A stretch of DNA of 64,000 bases from Typhlomys cinereus (taxonomy: Eukaryota; Chordata; Mammalia; Rodentia; Platacanthomyidae). Below the pieces are notes generated by a model. That model was not told where the DNA came from and ran no database searches. It saw only the letters and a program-made list of their open reading frames with translations. The stretch's first letter is position 1; the number at the start of each line of letters is the position of its first letter. The stretch spans positions 4,306,071-4,370,070 of the forward strand of contig JALPQD010000137.1 of assembly GCA_023101885.1 (NCBI GenBank). Direction: 5' to 3'. The translations under genes were made by a program, and so were the position numbers. Positions 34,021-49,213 of this stretch are shown in pieces.

Positions 34021-34558
34021 ACCCATCAATCTGCTGCCTTCAGGAAACTCATCTCACTACAAAAGATAGGCACATCCTAAAAATAAAAGGCTGGTCCAAA
34101 ATTTTGCAAGCTAATGGAATCAGACAGGAAACAGACAGGAGTAGTTATAATGCTATTGGACAAAGTGGACTTCAAACCAAAAAAAATCATAAGATGCACA
34201 GATGGATACTACATTTTAATCACAGATACAATTCACCAGAAAGACTTCACAATAATGAGCATATATATACCTAATACAGGATCCTCCACATTCATTAAGC
34301 AAACCCTACAGTGTCTAAAGCAAGAATTCAACCTCCAAATGATAATTATTGGGGATTTCAATACTGCTCTTTCAACATGGTATAGATCAACAGGTAAAAA
34401 ACTTAACAGAGACACATTGGAACTTAAACTCTTACTGAAATGGACCTTACAGATTTCTACCAAACTTTTCATTCACACACCAAAGAATACACATTTCTCT
34501 CAGCAGTACATGGAACTTTCTCCAAAATAGACCACATATTGGACCACAAAATGAATCT

Positions 34559-34560
<2 letters not shown>

Positions 34561-34608
<48 letters not shown>
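34561..34608. repeat. (AT)n microsatellite, left arm
   Basis: About 24 AT units at 34561-34608, mirrored in the right arm at 41713-41764. Confidence 0.97.
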
Positions 34609-34610
<2 letters not shown>

Positions 34611-35539
34611 GAAAGTTGAAATTTTAGCCTGTACCCTATCAGGCCAACATGGTTTAAGTTTGACATCTGCAACTCAAAAAACAGCAGAAAATACACTAAC
34701 TTTTGGAAACTAAAGACTATGACACTGAATGACAATTGGGTTCAGAAAGAAATCATTAAATAAATTCAGCATTTCCTAGAAGCAATCAATAATGAAAATA
34801 CAACAAATAAAATCTCTGGGACACAATGAAAGCTATCCTAACGGTAAGTTTATAGCTCTTAATGCCTTATCGAAAAATAGAAACATCTCAAATAAATAAT
34901 CTCACAATGAAGCTTAAAGCTTTAGAGATGCGAGAGCAATCTAACCTGAATTCTACGAGATATTTTAGGAACAATATACACCATTACTCCTTAAACTGTT
35001 TAACAAGTTGCAAAGGAAGCAACACTGCCAAATTCTTTCAATGAAGCTAATATCAAACAAATCCCCAAACCTAATAAGGATGCACTTAAAAAAGAAAACT
35101 AAAGGCCAATCTCTTTGATGAACACAGATGCAAAGATTCTCAACAAAATCTTAGCAGATCAGATTCAAAAACATATCAAGAAGATCATTCACTGTGATCA
35201 AGTAGGCTTTATCCCAAGCACTCAAGGTTGGTTCAACATATGCAAATCAATATACGTAATCCATCATATAAATCAATCCAAAGCTCAAGACCAAATGATA
35301 CTCTGCATAGACAAAATGTAACATCATTTTGTTATCAAAACCCTAGAGACAGTTGGAATGGAAGAAACTTTATCAACATAATAAAAGTTGTATATAACAA
35401 GCCAATACAAGGTTGTACTCAATGGGGAAAAACTTAAAGCATTCTTATTTTGGTCAGGAACTAGACAAGGCTGTCCACTTTCACCAGTTCTACTCAATAT
35501 TGTACTTGAAGACTTAGCTGGAGTGATAATTTAATTTTA

Positions 35540-35628
35540 TCTTTTTTTTTTTTCCGGTGCTGGGGACCAAACCCAGGGCCTCGTGCTTGCTAGGCAAGCG
35601 CTCTACCACTGAGCTAAATCCCCAACCC
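35540..35628 (-). mobile_element. ID-type SINE (left arm)
   Basis: Minus-strand ID element with A tail, flanked by a perfect 17-bp target duplication beginning CTGGAGTGATAATTTAA (35518-35534 and 35629-35645) inside L1 ORF2. Its mirror copy is at 40709-40792, so it inserted before the palindrome formed. Confidence 0.95.
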
Positions 35629-36005
35629 CTGGAGTGATAATTTAAGAGAATAAGATAAAGGGATTCAATTCAGCAAGGAAGAAGTCAAGATATCTTTATT
35701 TGCATATGAAGTGATCCTATACTTGAGTGATCCTAAAAACTCTACTAGGAAGCTCCTGGAACTAATACAAAAGTTCAGCAAGGTGGCAGGTTACAAAACA
35801 AATGTGCAAAAATCAGTGCACCTCCTATAATCCAAGAACAAAAAAGTGAGAAATCCCTAAGGGACGCAATAACAAAAACCTTAGTAAAAACCTAACCAAG
35901 GAAGTGGGAGAACTTTACAATGAAAAGCTTAAAACCCTAAAGAAAGAAATTACAGAAGAAAACCAGACAGTGGAAACAATATATGTTCACTTAAAGTTAA
36001 ATATT

Positions 36006-36252
36006 ACTGCATCTAAATAAAGAAAAGAAAAATAGTTAATATTTATATAAAAAACATGTACCAAGAGAGTGTTAAGGAAGGATAGTAGGAGGTACAAATG
36101 TAAAAACAGGAAAGGAAGAAGTCAGAAATTAGGGAACAGGAAGAAAGAAGTCATACCTTGAGGTTATCCTAGATAGCTTATCACTATGAGTTACAAAAAC
36201 ACATGTAATTTCCTTGACAGACTTCAGCTCTAATGTTTAAAATCCAATTGTT
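36006..36252. other. Junction region between L1 and ERV fragment in the left arm
   Basis: AT-rich sequence with no recognised family (mirror at about 40106-40360). It could be the original host site into which the flanking elements inserted. Confidence 0.4.
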
Positions 36253-36597
36253 GCTGCAGTTGAATGTTGAAGCGTCATCTTTGGTCCCATGTGCTCAACT
36301 ATACCCTGCCGTAATTCCTGGGTGGGTCCAACATCTCCCCCTTTTTGTTTTAATAGAGACTGTATTTTACAATTAACTATACACATGTCCAACATCCCAT
36401 AAGTCCCAGTGTGAGCTTCTGTTGTTGTCCTGTCTGGGTTGGCCTTCCCAGTCAGGCAGGTTGGCATCAGCGCCAGGCATGGCAGCAGGTAGCTTGGGGA
36501 AGTTGCACGCAGCCCATACAGACAATATAGGCCTGCCTGGTCTATATTTTCCACATATCCATCCTTTGTGGCAGCCAGTGGGAACCAGAGTGCTTTT
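36253..36597 (-). mobile_element. Class II ERV 3' fragment with truncated LTR (left arm copy)
   Basis: Reverse complement of 39768-40105. On the minus strand an open frame reads GYVENIDQAGLYCLYGLRA and ends before the polypurine tract. The LTR start is at 36333, and only about the first 75-80 bp of LTR remains. See the right-arm entry for interpretation. Confidence 0.75.
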
Positions 36598-36709
36598 CGG
36601 AAGAAGGGGCGGCCTGCGTTCTGATAGGGCAGAGCCTGTGAATCCCAGTGCAGAGTAAACAAGGAAGAGGTGGAGGCAGTCCATGGTGGTTCCCGCATTC
36701 ATCTGTGGT

Positions 36710-36744
<35 letters not shown>

Positions 36745-36795
36745 TCATGCACGCATTCAGGCACAATTGAATAAATAATAGATAATAAAACAAAA
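36598..36795 (+). mobile_element. B2-like SINE, 5' part missing, at the palindrome boundary
   Basis: Body from cggaagaaggggcggcctg through ctgtggttct, a (CA)n tract at 36713-36740 and a ttgaataaataat terminus. The tRNA-like head is absent, and the break coincides exactly with the inner end of the left palindrome arm. The inverted-duplication breakpoint therefore probably lies inside the SINE. Confidence 0.88.
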
Positions 36796-37172
36796 ACATG
36801 GTGTGCTCAAGGAAGATGCTAACTGTAATCCTTATAGGCCTGACCTAATTCAAGATGGACTGATTGATACCTTATCTAAACCAAGGTGGAGTCCATCTGG
36901 GTTTGACCTAATATCTAGAAAGAATTGTTCAATAATTATATTGTTTAAGTGTTTCCTCAGCACATCTCTCAACAACACTCCATCAACAAGACCACGCTAC
37001 AGACATTTATGGCCCTTGAACATCCATGCCATGCCCCCACCCCAGAGACGCGATTCAAGCTTGGAGGCTCGTAAGGTTTAATCTACTAGCCACATAACCT
37101 GGCATGCCTTCCAGAGGAGAGGTTCTTCCAGGGCTGGCAGTTAATGCCAGGGAAGGCTCCACACAAGGATGC
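36796..37172 (+). mobile_element. Probable ERV internal sequence (left of MaLR insertion)
   Basis: This resumes at 39698 once the LTR element 37173-39692 is removed, and then leads into the polypurine tract and LTR start at 40031. It is therefore inferred to be part of the same ERV internal region. No protein family is identified, and a GC-richer patch lies near 37010-37060. Confidence 0.45.
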
Positions 37173-37530
37173 TGTCATGGTTTGAAATGTGTCCCCCACA
37201 GTCTCATGTGTTTGGCAAGGTCCTGGTACCTTAAGAGGTGGAGCCTTGCTGGAGGAAAGCAGTCACAAGGGGTGGGCCTTGAGGTGGATTAGTCCCACCC
37301 TACCTCAGGAGAAGTCAGCCTTTGCTGCAAGCAGTATGCAGCTCTCAGCTTCCAAGATGTCTGTGGTGACTTGGTCTCCTCCAGCTTTGGCCAGGCAGCC
37401 ATGCCACCTCTACTTTTAGAGACTGTACCTTCCCTCTGGAACCGTAAACTGAATAAACCTCCCTTTCTCCCTTAAGTTGGTTGACTTTGGGTATTCTCTC
37501 ACAGCAATAGTTAAGAGTGGGAACCATATA
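37173..37530 (+). mobile_element. 5' LTR of MaLR/ERVL-like element, about 358 bp
   Basis: Starts TGTCATGGTTTGAAATG, preceded by GATGC (37168-37172). It carries aataaacctcc near 37453 and ends near 37530. Homologous over its whole length to 39337-39692. A Leu-type primer-binding site follows at 37535. Confidence 0.9.
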
Positions 37531-39336
37531 GAAATGGTACAGAGAGTGGGTATTGCTGAGAGATAAGAACAGCTGGTACCACAAGTGAAGTTTTGTGAAG
37601 CTGAGAGAATGTGGTACCCAAAAGTATGGCCAATGCTGTGGTGTGGTTAGTAGCCTAGGAACTGTTTGTGGGGAAATATGGAGAACATTGGGACTTTGTG
37701 CTGGGAAAGTCTTTGTGTCTTGGCAGTTAGGCAAAAGAGGCCTTTCTTGTGAGAGCTCAGAGGAAAGCAATGCTGTGAGAGATGCAGACAGTGGAAGCCC
37801 AGCTTGTGATGGTCCAAAGGGGAACAGAGATTGCATTTGCAATTAGATGAGTGACACATGGAGCCGTGTGTTGGCCGAGAGTTTAGTGAAGTTTTGCCCT
37901 CGTCCTGAAAGCTTGCCTGAAGTTAAGCTGGAGTGCTTGGTGGAGGAAATTTCAAAGCAATGTAGTCTTTTTTTTTTTTTTTTTTTGTTTTTTTTTCTTT
38001 TTTTTTAATTTTTTATTATTAGTATTAGTTAGTACATGTGCGTGGTATGTGCCCACGCTTGTGTGTGTGTCTGTGTGTGTGTGGTGTGTATGTGTAGAAC
38101 CACGGACGAATTTGCGAACCACCATGGACGCCTCCACCTCCTTCTGCCCCGGGATTCACAGGCTCCGCCCTACCAGAACCAGAAGCAAAGGCCGCCCCCG
38201 CTTCCGCTCGGCGTCTATACGTGGGATCTGGGATCCGAACTCAGGACCTTCCGCCTGCAAGGCGGAGGCTTAACCCCTGAGCCACCTCTCCAGCCCCAAA
38301 GCAATGTAGTCTTGACAATGTTATATGGCTACTTTTTAGTTGTCTTCAGTTATGAAAAAAAGCAAAGAATCAGGTGGGAAGAAGCAAAAACTATAAGATC
38401 CAATGATGAAAAATACAATGGCAAACTTAAAGAGTTGAACCAGGAAGAAGCAGAGAACAAAATGGCTGTTGAAGAGATTAGCTCCATTTTTAAATCAAAC
38501 CCTGCTCTTAATTTGAATAATAGGAGAGGCCCTAGCTTGAGAAAAAGATCCTCAGGGAAGGCTCCCACTCATAAGAATGCAAATCCTTTCAGAAGAGTGG
38601 AACTAAAGGGTGGAGTTTCAAAGCAAGAGTTGAATTCTCTTACCAAGCAACTGCTCAGGAGTGAACGAGATGGTCAACATAGAGAAGCAGAATCAACTGT
38701 GATTCAAAGGGGCCAGTTTTGGCAAAGTCGTCCACGTGGTTCTGGTTTTAGAGGCATCAGTGATGCAAGAGGAAGGAGATCATGGAGTCCTCCTCCAAGA
38801 TTTCAAAAATTGGTAGAATCCAGGGATCATGAAGCAAGAAGCCTGCAGTTTAGAGGCATAAGAAGGGCAGTTTGTGCTGTGGAGTTAAAGCTTGGTTTGC
38901 CATTGAGAAGTAAAGATGTTAGAAATTCCAGAAACAACGTGGGACACCTGCCAAGGAGAGCTGTATACCCTGAGAGAAGTCAGCTCAAGAGACCAATGTA
39001 TTCTATGGGCAGCTGCATTGGAGGGATGGAACCAAAGCCCTTTGGAACTGAGATGATTTCAAGGAGAGGCTCACCTGTTGGACTTGGAGCTACAAGATTT
39101 GTTATGGACCGATCTTTCTTGGATATGCCCCCATTCCTACCTTTTGGAATGGGAATGTTTATTCTGTGCCATTGTATATTGGAAGTATGTAACTTGTATT
39201 TTGATTTTACAGGCTTTGGACTTTGGACTTTTGGACTGTTGGTACTACCATTGTAGTCTATGAAGACTTTTAAAGTTGGACTGAGTATGGTTTATATAAT
39301 GAGATGGCAATAAGCCTGTGGGGGCCAGGGGTGGAA
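37531..39336 (+). mobile_element. Internal region of MaLR/ERVL-like element with long open frame
   Basis: TGGTACAGAGAGTGGG at 37535-37550 resembles a tRNA-Leu primer-binding site (expected TGGTACCAGAAGTGGG), as in ERVL/MaLR elements. A frame of 83 codons (37595-37846) precedes a SINE insertion. After the SINE an unbroken frame runs from about 38314 to 39256, roughly 310 codons. It is rich in Arg/Ser/Pro (RGQFWQSRPRGSGFRGIS, RGRRSWSPPPRFQ) and ends in a hydrophobic stretch (FGLWTFGLLVLPL). A purine-rich tract (39320-39336) precedes the 3' LTR. MaLRs normally keep only relics of gag, so the openness is notable. I cannot assign the protein to a domain family. Confidence 0.78.
37970..38296 (-). 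mobile_element. B2-like SINE inside the MaLR element
   Basis: Complete minus-strand SINE with head at 38296, CA tail and A-rich end (T run at 37968-37986). A 17-bp duplication beginning CAAAGCAATGTAGTCTT lies at 37953-37969 and 38297-38313. It splits the MaLR internal region. An ATG inside the SINE at 38036 happens to be in frame with the downstream 310-codon frame. Confidence 0.95.
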
Positions 39337-39692
39337 TGTCATGGTTTGAAATGTGTTCCCCACATTCTCATGTGTTTGGCAGGTCATGGTACCTCGAGAG
39401 GTGGAGCCTTGCTGGAGGAAGGCAATCACAAGGGGTGGGCCTTGAGGTGGATTAGTCCCACCCTACCTCCAGGAGAAGTTAGCCTTTGCTGCAAGCAGTC
39501 TGCAACTCTCAGCTTCCAAGATGTCTGCAGTGACTTAGCCTCCTCCAGCTTTGGCCAGCCAGCCATGCCACCTCTACTTTGAGAGACTGTACCTTCCCTC
39601 TGGAACCATAAGCTGAATAAACCTCCCTTTCTCCCTTAAGTTGGTTGACTTTGGGTATTCTCTCACAGCAATAGTTAAGAGTAACCATTACA
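39337..39692 (+). mobile_element. 3' LTR of MaLR/ERVL-like element, 356 bp
   Basis: Starts TGTCATGGTTTG and ends GTAACCATTACA. Followed by GGTGC (39693-39697), against GATGC before the 5' LTR, a 5-bp target duplication with one change, as expected for class III elements. Confidence 0.9.
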
Positions 39693-39697
39693 GGTGC

Positions 39698-40105
39698 TGA
39701 CCAAACCCAAGCCAGGTACAGTCCATTATGCTGGACCCCCTTTGATGCAGGGTCAACAAGGTCAGAGCAAAAGCACTCTGGTTCCCACTGGCTGCCACAA
39801 AGGATGGATATGTGGAAAATATAGACCAGGCAGGCCTATATTGTCTGTATGGGCTGCGTGCAACTTCCCCAAGCTACCTGCTGCCATGCCTGGCGCTGAT
39901 GCCAACCTGCCTGACTGGGAAGGCCAACCCAGACAGGACAACAACAGAAGCTCACACTGGGACTTATGGGATGTTGGACATGTGTATAGTTAATTGTAAA
40001 ATACAGTCTATTAAAACAAAAAGGGGGAGATGTTGGACCCACCCAGGAATTACGGCAGGGTATAGTTGAGCACATGGGACCAAAGATGACGCTTCAACAT
40101 TAACT
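39698..40105 (+). mobile_element. Class II ERV 3' end: internal C-terminus, polypurine tract, truncated LTR
   Basis: An open frame (39694-39993) reads GYVENIDQ-like sequence and ends with LWDVGHVYS. The purine tract aaacaaaaagggggaga ends at 40030, directly before an LTR start TGTTGGACCCACCC. That start matches the solo LTRs at 29899 and 57037. Only about 75 bp of LTR is present before the match stops near 40105. This is the 3' part of an ERV related to those solo LTRs. The right palindrome arm begins at 39768 within it. Whether the frame is pol or env cannot be told. Confidence 0.72.
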
Positions 40106-40708
40106 GCAGCAACAATTGGATTTTAAACATTAGAGCTGAAGTCTGTCAAGGAAATACATGTGTTTTTGTAACTCATAGTGATAAGCTATCTAGGATAACC
40201 TCAAGGTATGACTTCTTTCTTCTGTCCCTAATTTCTGACTTCTTCTTTCCTGTTTTTACATTTGTACCTCTACTATCCTTCCTTAACACTCTCTTGGTAC
40301 ATGGTTTTTATAAAATATTAACTATTTTTCTTTTCTTTATTTAGATGCAGTAATATTTAACTTTAAGTGAACATATATGTTTCCACTGTCTGGTTTCTTC
40401 TGTAATTTCTTTAGGGTTTTAAGCTTTTCATTGTAAAGTTCTCCCACTTCCGGTTAGGTTTTTCTAAGGTTTTTGTTATTGCGTCCTGGGATTTCTCACT
40501 TTTTTGTTCTTGGATTAGGAGGTGCACTGATTTTTGCACATTGTTTTGTAACCTGACCTTGCTGAACTTTTGTATTAGTTCCAGGAGCTTCCTAGTAGAG
40601 TTTTTAGGATCACTCAAGTATAGGATCACTTCATATGCAAAAAAAGATATCTTGACTTCTTCCTTGCTGAATTGAATCCCTTTATCTTATTCTCTTAAAT
40701 TATCATCA

Positions 40709-40792
40709 GGGGTTGGGGATTTAGCTAGTGGGAGAGCGCTTGCCTAGCAAGCACGAGGCCCTGGGTTTGGTCCCAGCACCGGAAAAAAAAAA
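40709..40792 (+). mobile_element. ID-type SINE (right arm copy)
   Basis: Mirror copy of 35540-35628. It reads ggggttggggatttagctag with one base of the usual cag missing in the A box, and ends in an A tail. Confidence 0.94.
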
Positions 40793-41708
40793 AAGATAAA
40801 ATTAAATTATCACTCCAGCTAAGTCTTCAAGTACATATTGAGTAGAACGGTGAAAGTGGACAGCCTTGTCTAGTTCCTGACCCAAAAGAATGCTTTAAGT
40901 TTTTCCCCATTGAGTACAACCTTGTATTGGCTTGTTATATACAACTTTTATTATGTTGATAAAGTTTCTTCCATTCCAACTGTCTCTAGGGTTTGATAAC
41001 AAAATGATGTTACATTTTGTCTATGCAGAGTATCATTTGGTCTTGAGCTTTGGATTGATTTATGATGGATTACGTATATTGATTTGCATATGTTGAACCA
41101 ACCTTGAGTGCTTGGGATAAGCCTACTTGATCACAGTGAATGATCTTCTTGATATGTTTTTGAATCTGATCTGCTAAGATTTGTGAGAATCTTTGCATCT
41201 GTGTTCATCAAAGAGATTGGCCTTTAGTTTTCTTTTTTAAGTGCATCCTTATTAGGTTTGGGGATTTGTTTGATATTAGCTTCATTGAAAGAATTTGGCA
41301 GTGTTGCTTCCTTTGCAATTGTTAAACAGTTTAAGGAGTAATGGTGTTATTGTTCCTAAAATATCTCGGAGAATTCAGGTTAGATTTGCTCTCGCATCTC
41401 TAAAGCTTTAGCTTATGTGAGATTATTTATTTGAGATGTTTCTATTTTTCGATAAGGCATAAGAGCTATAAACTTACCGTTAGGATAGCTTTCATTGTGT
41501 CCCAGAGATTTATTTGTTGTATTTTCATTATTGATTGCTTCTAGGAAATGCTGAATTTATTTAATGATTTCTTTCTGAACCCAATTGTCATTCAGTGTCA
41601 TAGTCTTAGTTTCCAAAAGTTAGTGTATTTTCTGCTGTTTTTTTGAGTTGCAGATGTCAAACTTAAACCATGTTGGCCTGATAGGGGACAGGCTAAAATT
41701 TCAACTTT

Positions 41709-41712
<4 letters not shown>

Positions 41713-41764
<52 letters not shown>
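41713..41764. repeat. (AT)n microsatellite, right arm
   Basis: About 26 AT units, the counterpart of 34561-34608. Confidence 0.97.
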
Positions 41765-41766
<2 letters not shown>

Positions 41767-44372
41767 AGATTCATTTTGTGGTCCAATATGTGGTCTATTT
41801 TGGAGAAAGTTCCATGTACTGCTGAGAGAAATGTGTATTCTTGGTGTGTGAATGAAAAGTTTGGTAGAAATCTGTAAGGTCCATTTCAGTAAGAGTTTAA
41901 GTTCCAATGTGTCTCTGTTAAGTTTTTTACCTGTTGATCTATACCATGTTGAAAGAGCAGTATTGAAATCCCCAATATTATCATTTGGAGGTTGAATTCT
42001 TGCTTTAGACACTGTAGGGTTTGCTTAATGAATGGGAGGATCCTGTATTAGGTATATATATGCTCATTATTGTGAGTCTTTTGGTGAATGTATCTGTGAT
42101 TAAAATGTAGTATCCATCTGTGCATCTTATGATTTTTTTTGGTTTGAAGTCCACTTTGTCCAATAGCATTATAACTACTCCTGTCTGTTCTGTCTGATTC
42201 CATAGCTTGCAAAATTTTGGACCAGCCTTTTATTTTTGGATGTGCCTATCTTTTGTAGTGAGATGAGTTCCTGAAGGCAGCAGATTGATGGGTTATTGCC
42301 ATATCTCCCACTGGACCAGCCAGGGGGAGCAGGGAGAAACAATGGGGCCTCGGGGATGGAGGCAAATGGGTGAGCCATCAATGGGATCACCACCAGACCC
42401 TGGGAATCAGGTGAGAAGCAGCAGTAAATGAGAGCCACAGATTCAGAGTCATTAAGGGCATTTGGGCTTATATAGGGTCAGGGTCCAATCAGGTGTTGCT
42501 ATCCTTCCTCTGGGGGACATCCACCAGTCATGTAAACTGTTTACTAAGTGTTCATTGCAGGTACAGGTTAGATGGCCACTTCCCATTGTTTGTTAATCAA
42601 TCCACCTGCATGGTCTCTATTGGAACCCTCTGGTGCATGTCTGATGACCAGGCTTGTCCTGAATTCTGGAGCCAGGTTAGGGCCTCCCTGAATCAGTACT
42701 GCCACATTTCAACTTTTTATTTATATTTTTTCCAGTGAGTACCATGAAAGCTGGGGTGACTCTGAGCCTCTTCAGCTGTGTGGAATATAGCTGCTCTGCC
42801 TGCCTTATGTTGGTCACTACCCTCATGTGGAACCTTGCCTGTCATTGCCTACCAGTCATAAGACACCACAGCAAAAGAATCATGGACCAAAGGAACTCAA
42901 GGTGGCAGAGAAAAGTAGGTTTTCATCATTGCAGGGGCAGGCAGAGAGGCTATGAGTGGAGGTGGAGAATCTGTGGGCAGGGCAGGCAGAAAGGCTGTGA
43001 GCCAGGTAGGCAGAGAGGCTGAGGAACTCAGGTGGCAGAGAAAAGCAGATTTTCATCATTGCGGGGCATGCAGAGAGGCTGTGTGAGAGGCAGCACAGAA
43101 AAGATCCAGAAGAGCTAGTGAGACAAATCAAAAACTAACAATTGTAAATTTATAGGGCATACCTTCAATGGAGGATAGCCAGGCTTCCAAGGGGCCTTTG
43201 GTGGCCTTACAAATGTCTGGAGCCTGAATGGATGCTTAAGAACCTGAAAAGCAAGCTTTGTTGTAAATGCTGATGAATGCTTGAGGCCTGAATTGGACAC
43301 CTGAGAACCTGGAAAACAAGCTTGTGTTGTAAACTCTAGACCTTACTACTTTCCATTTGCATCAAATAGGACAATTAGCACTAAAAGGGCAACTCCAAAA
43401 GTTAACCAAGTTACCAAATTTATGGGTGAAAAAAAGCAGGATCCTGTCCAATAATTGTCAAAGGACACAGCAGTAATAATTTGAACTTAGTCCCATTAAT
43501 TTTTGATACATCAAAGGATAGTTTGAAACATTCCAAGTGCCATTAAATTGGTGAGCAGGGGCATATGGCTGTCCTGGGCTTTCCTCTTAGAGCTAGGAAG
43601 TGCAGTGTTCAGGACACATTTAAAGCATTTTTTTTTCTTCTTTCCCTGCGGAAGTGTTTTTTCAGCTTGGGCGTGCCTGCTAGCCCCCTTAGGCAGATGG
43701 ATCCTTACAGAAACTCCTTAGTAACTTAGGCCAGAATTTTGCAAGGAAAAAGGAAACATGAACCGAGTTGACCCAAATGCACTTGGAATTTCCTGAAAAC
43801 AACTCTGCTGGGTCCAGCATTTATCCTTCTTTGTTTCAAAGGAATGGGGTCTGACTAAACGGCATGTGAATTCCTGTCCACCTTAGCAGGAGTAGACATG
43901 GGAGCATGGAATTAGAAAGCAGATTCATCCCCAAGAAAGGGAGCTTATACATACCAGAAAAAGTAAGAAATTCCAATGAACTTTTAGAAGACAATTTTAT
44001 TTTACTGGTTGCTAGATTCGATGGGATAAAATCCTATAAAAAATGTCACAGGAATGAGCAAGTTTGGTAAAGCAATATTATAGTGACTTTGTTATTTTGG
44101 GAACACATGGAAAAACCTTTAAGAACACAATGGCATTTTTATTGGTAGTCCCATTAAAAGATCAAAACCAAGCAAGAAATTTTTCATGGAAGAAAACTTA
44201 CAATTATCAGAAAAAAAACAATTGTGATCAATATAAAAACATAATTAGTTAAGGCTTTAGATATTACCAAAATTATTTATTCTTATTTTAAGTATGCATA
44301 CATGTATTTTAAAATGGCATGCCAAAATTTTTATATCAGCATGCAGTAGAAATGAAAAAAATTGAAGTGGCC

Positions 44373-49125
<4,753 letters not shown>

Positions 49126-49213
49126 CATTCCTGGCATCTGGAGCAGAAAGTGTTCTACCCTGATCTTCACACAACGGGTTGTGAGTTAAATCCAAGGACT
49201 TCCAAGTTTATAC
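49126..49213 (-). CDS. Start-codon exon of the KRAB zinc-finger gene
   Basis: An 88-bp exon on the minus strand, with acceptor ctttttccag just before 49213 and donor GTGAGT after 49126. The ATG at 49137-49135 gives MPGM, in phase 0 with the KRAB-A exon, producing [16 protein letters not shown]. The first 76 bases are 5' untranslated. This matches the usual KRAB-ZNF layout: noncoding first exon, short exon with start, KRAB-A exon. Splice sites and start were chosen because they preserve the frame and the typical exon size. No transcript evidence is available. Confidence 0.82.

Larger units (their letters stand above)
34027..36005 (+). pseudogene. L1 ORF2 (endonuclease and reverse transcriptase parts), degenerate
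   Basis: L1 resumes after the provirus: CCLQETHLTTKDRHILKIKG from 34034, then VDFKPKKIIRCTDGYYILI and FNTALSTWYRSTG, the endonuclease domain. Stops and frameshifts follow. Further on, [20 protein letters not shown] (35118) belongs to the reverse transcriptase palm. The catalytic FADD box seen in the 52-kb L1 reads F-A-Y-E here (about 35699-35710), so the enzyme is dead. An ID SINE and an (AT)n tract interrupt it. The L1 is cut off near 36005, before its 3'UTR. Confidence 0.85.
31908..36597 (+). repeat. Left arm of a large inverted repeat (palindrome)
   Basis: The sequence from ggccacttcaatt (31908) to gaaccagagtgctttt (36597) is present as its reverse complement at 39768-44372. Contents in order: ERV internal part, ERV 3' LTR, L1 ORF2, (AT)n, ID SINE, more L1, and the truncated end of another ERV. 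All these junctions recur in the other arm, so every insertion predates the duplication. Similarity is high throughout, with scattered small indels and substitutions. Confidence 0.95.
39768..44372 (-). repeat. Right arm of the large inverted repeat (palindrome)
   Basis: Reverse complement of 31908-36597. It contains inverted copies of the ERV 3' end, L1 ORF2 pieces (EN motifs at 41860-42170), ID SINE (40709-40792), (AT)n, the class II 3' LTR (about 42289-42710) and its tandem-repeat internal region (42880-43330). It ends at attgaagtggcc (44372), where KRAB-gene intron sequence begins. Several single-base deletions relative to the left arm are visible, for example in the ID element and in the LTR. 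Confidence 0.95.

Noticed and set aside
33852..34274. 140-codon plus-strand frame across the provirus 3' LTR.
   Set aside because: It joins LTR sequence to L1 endonuclease sequence across the insertion junction, so it is a chance fusion.
31908..44372. Palindrome as an unremoved sequencing hairpin adapter artefact.
   Set aside because: Such artefacts produce arms that meet directly. Here 3.2 kb of distinct sequence separates them and the outer right end joins unique KRAB intron. An assembly error cannot be excluded completely, so it is listed as the refutation test.
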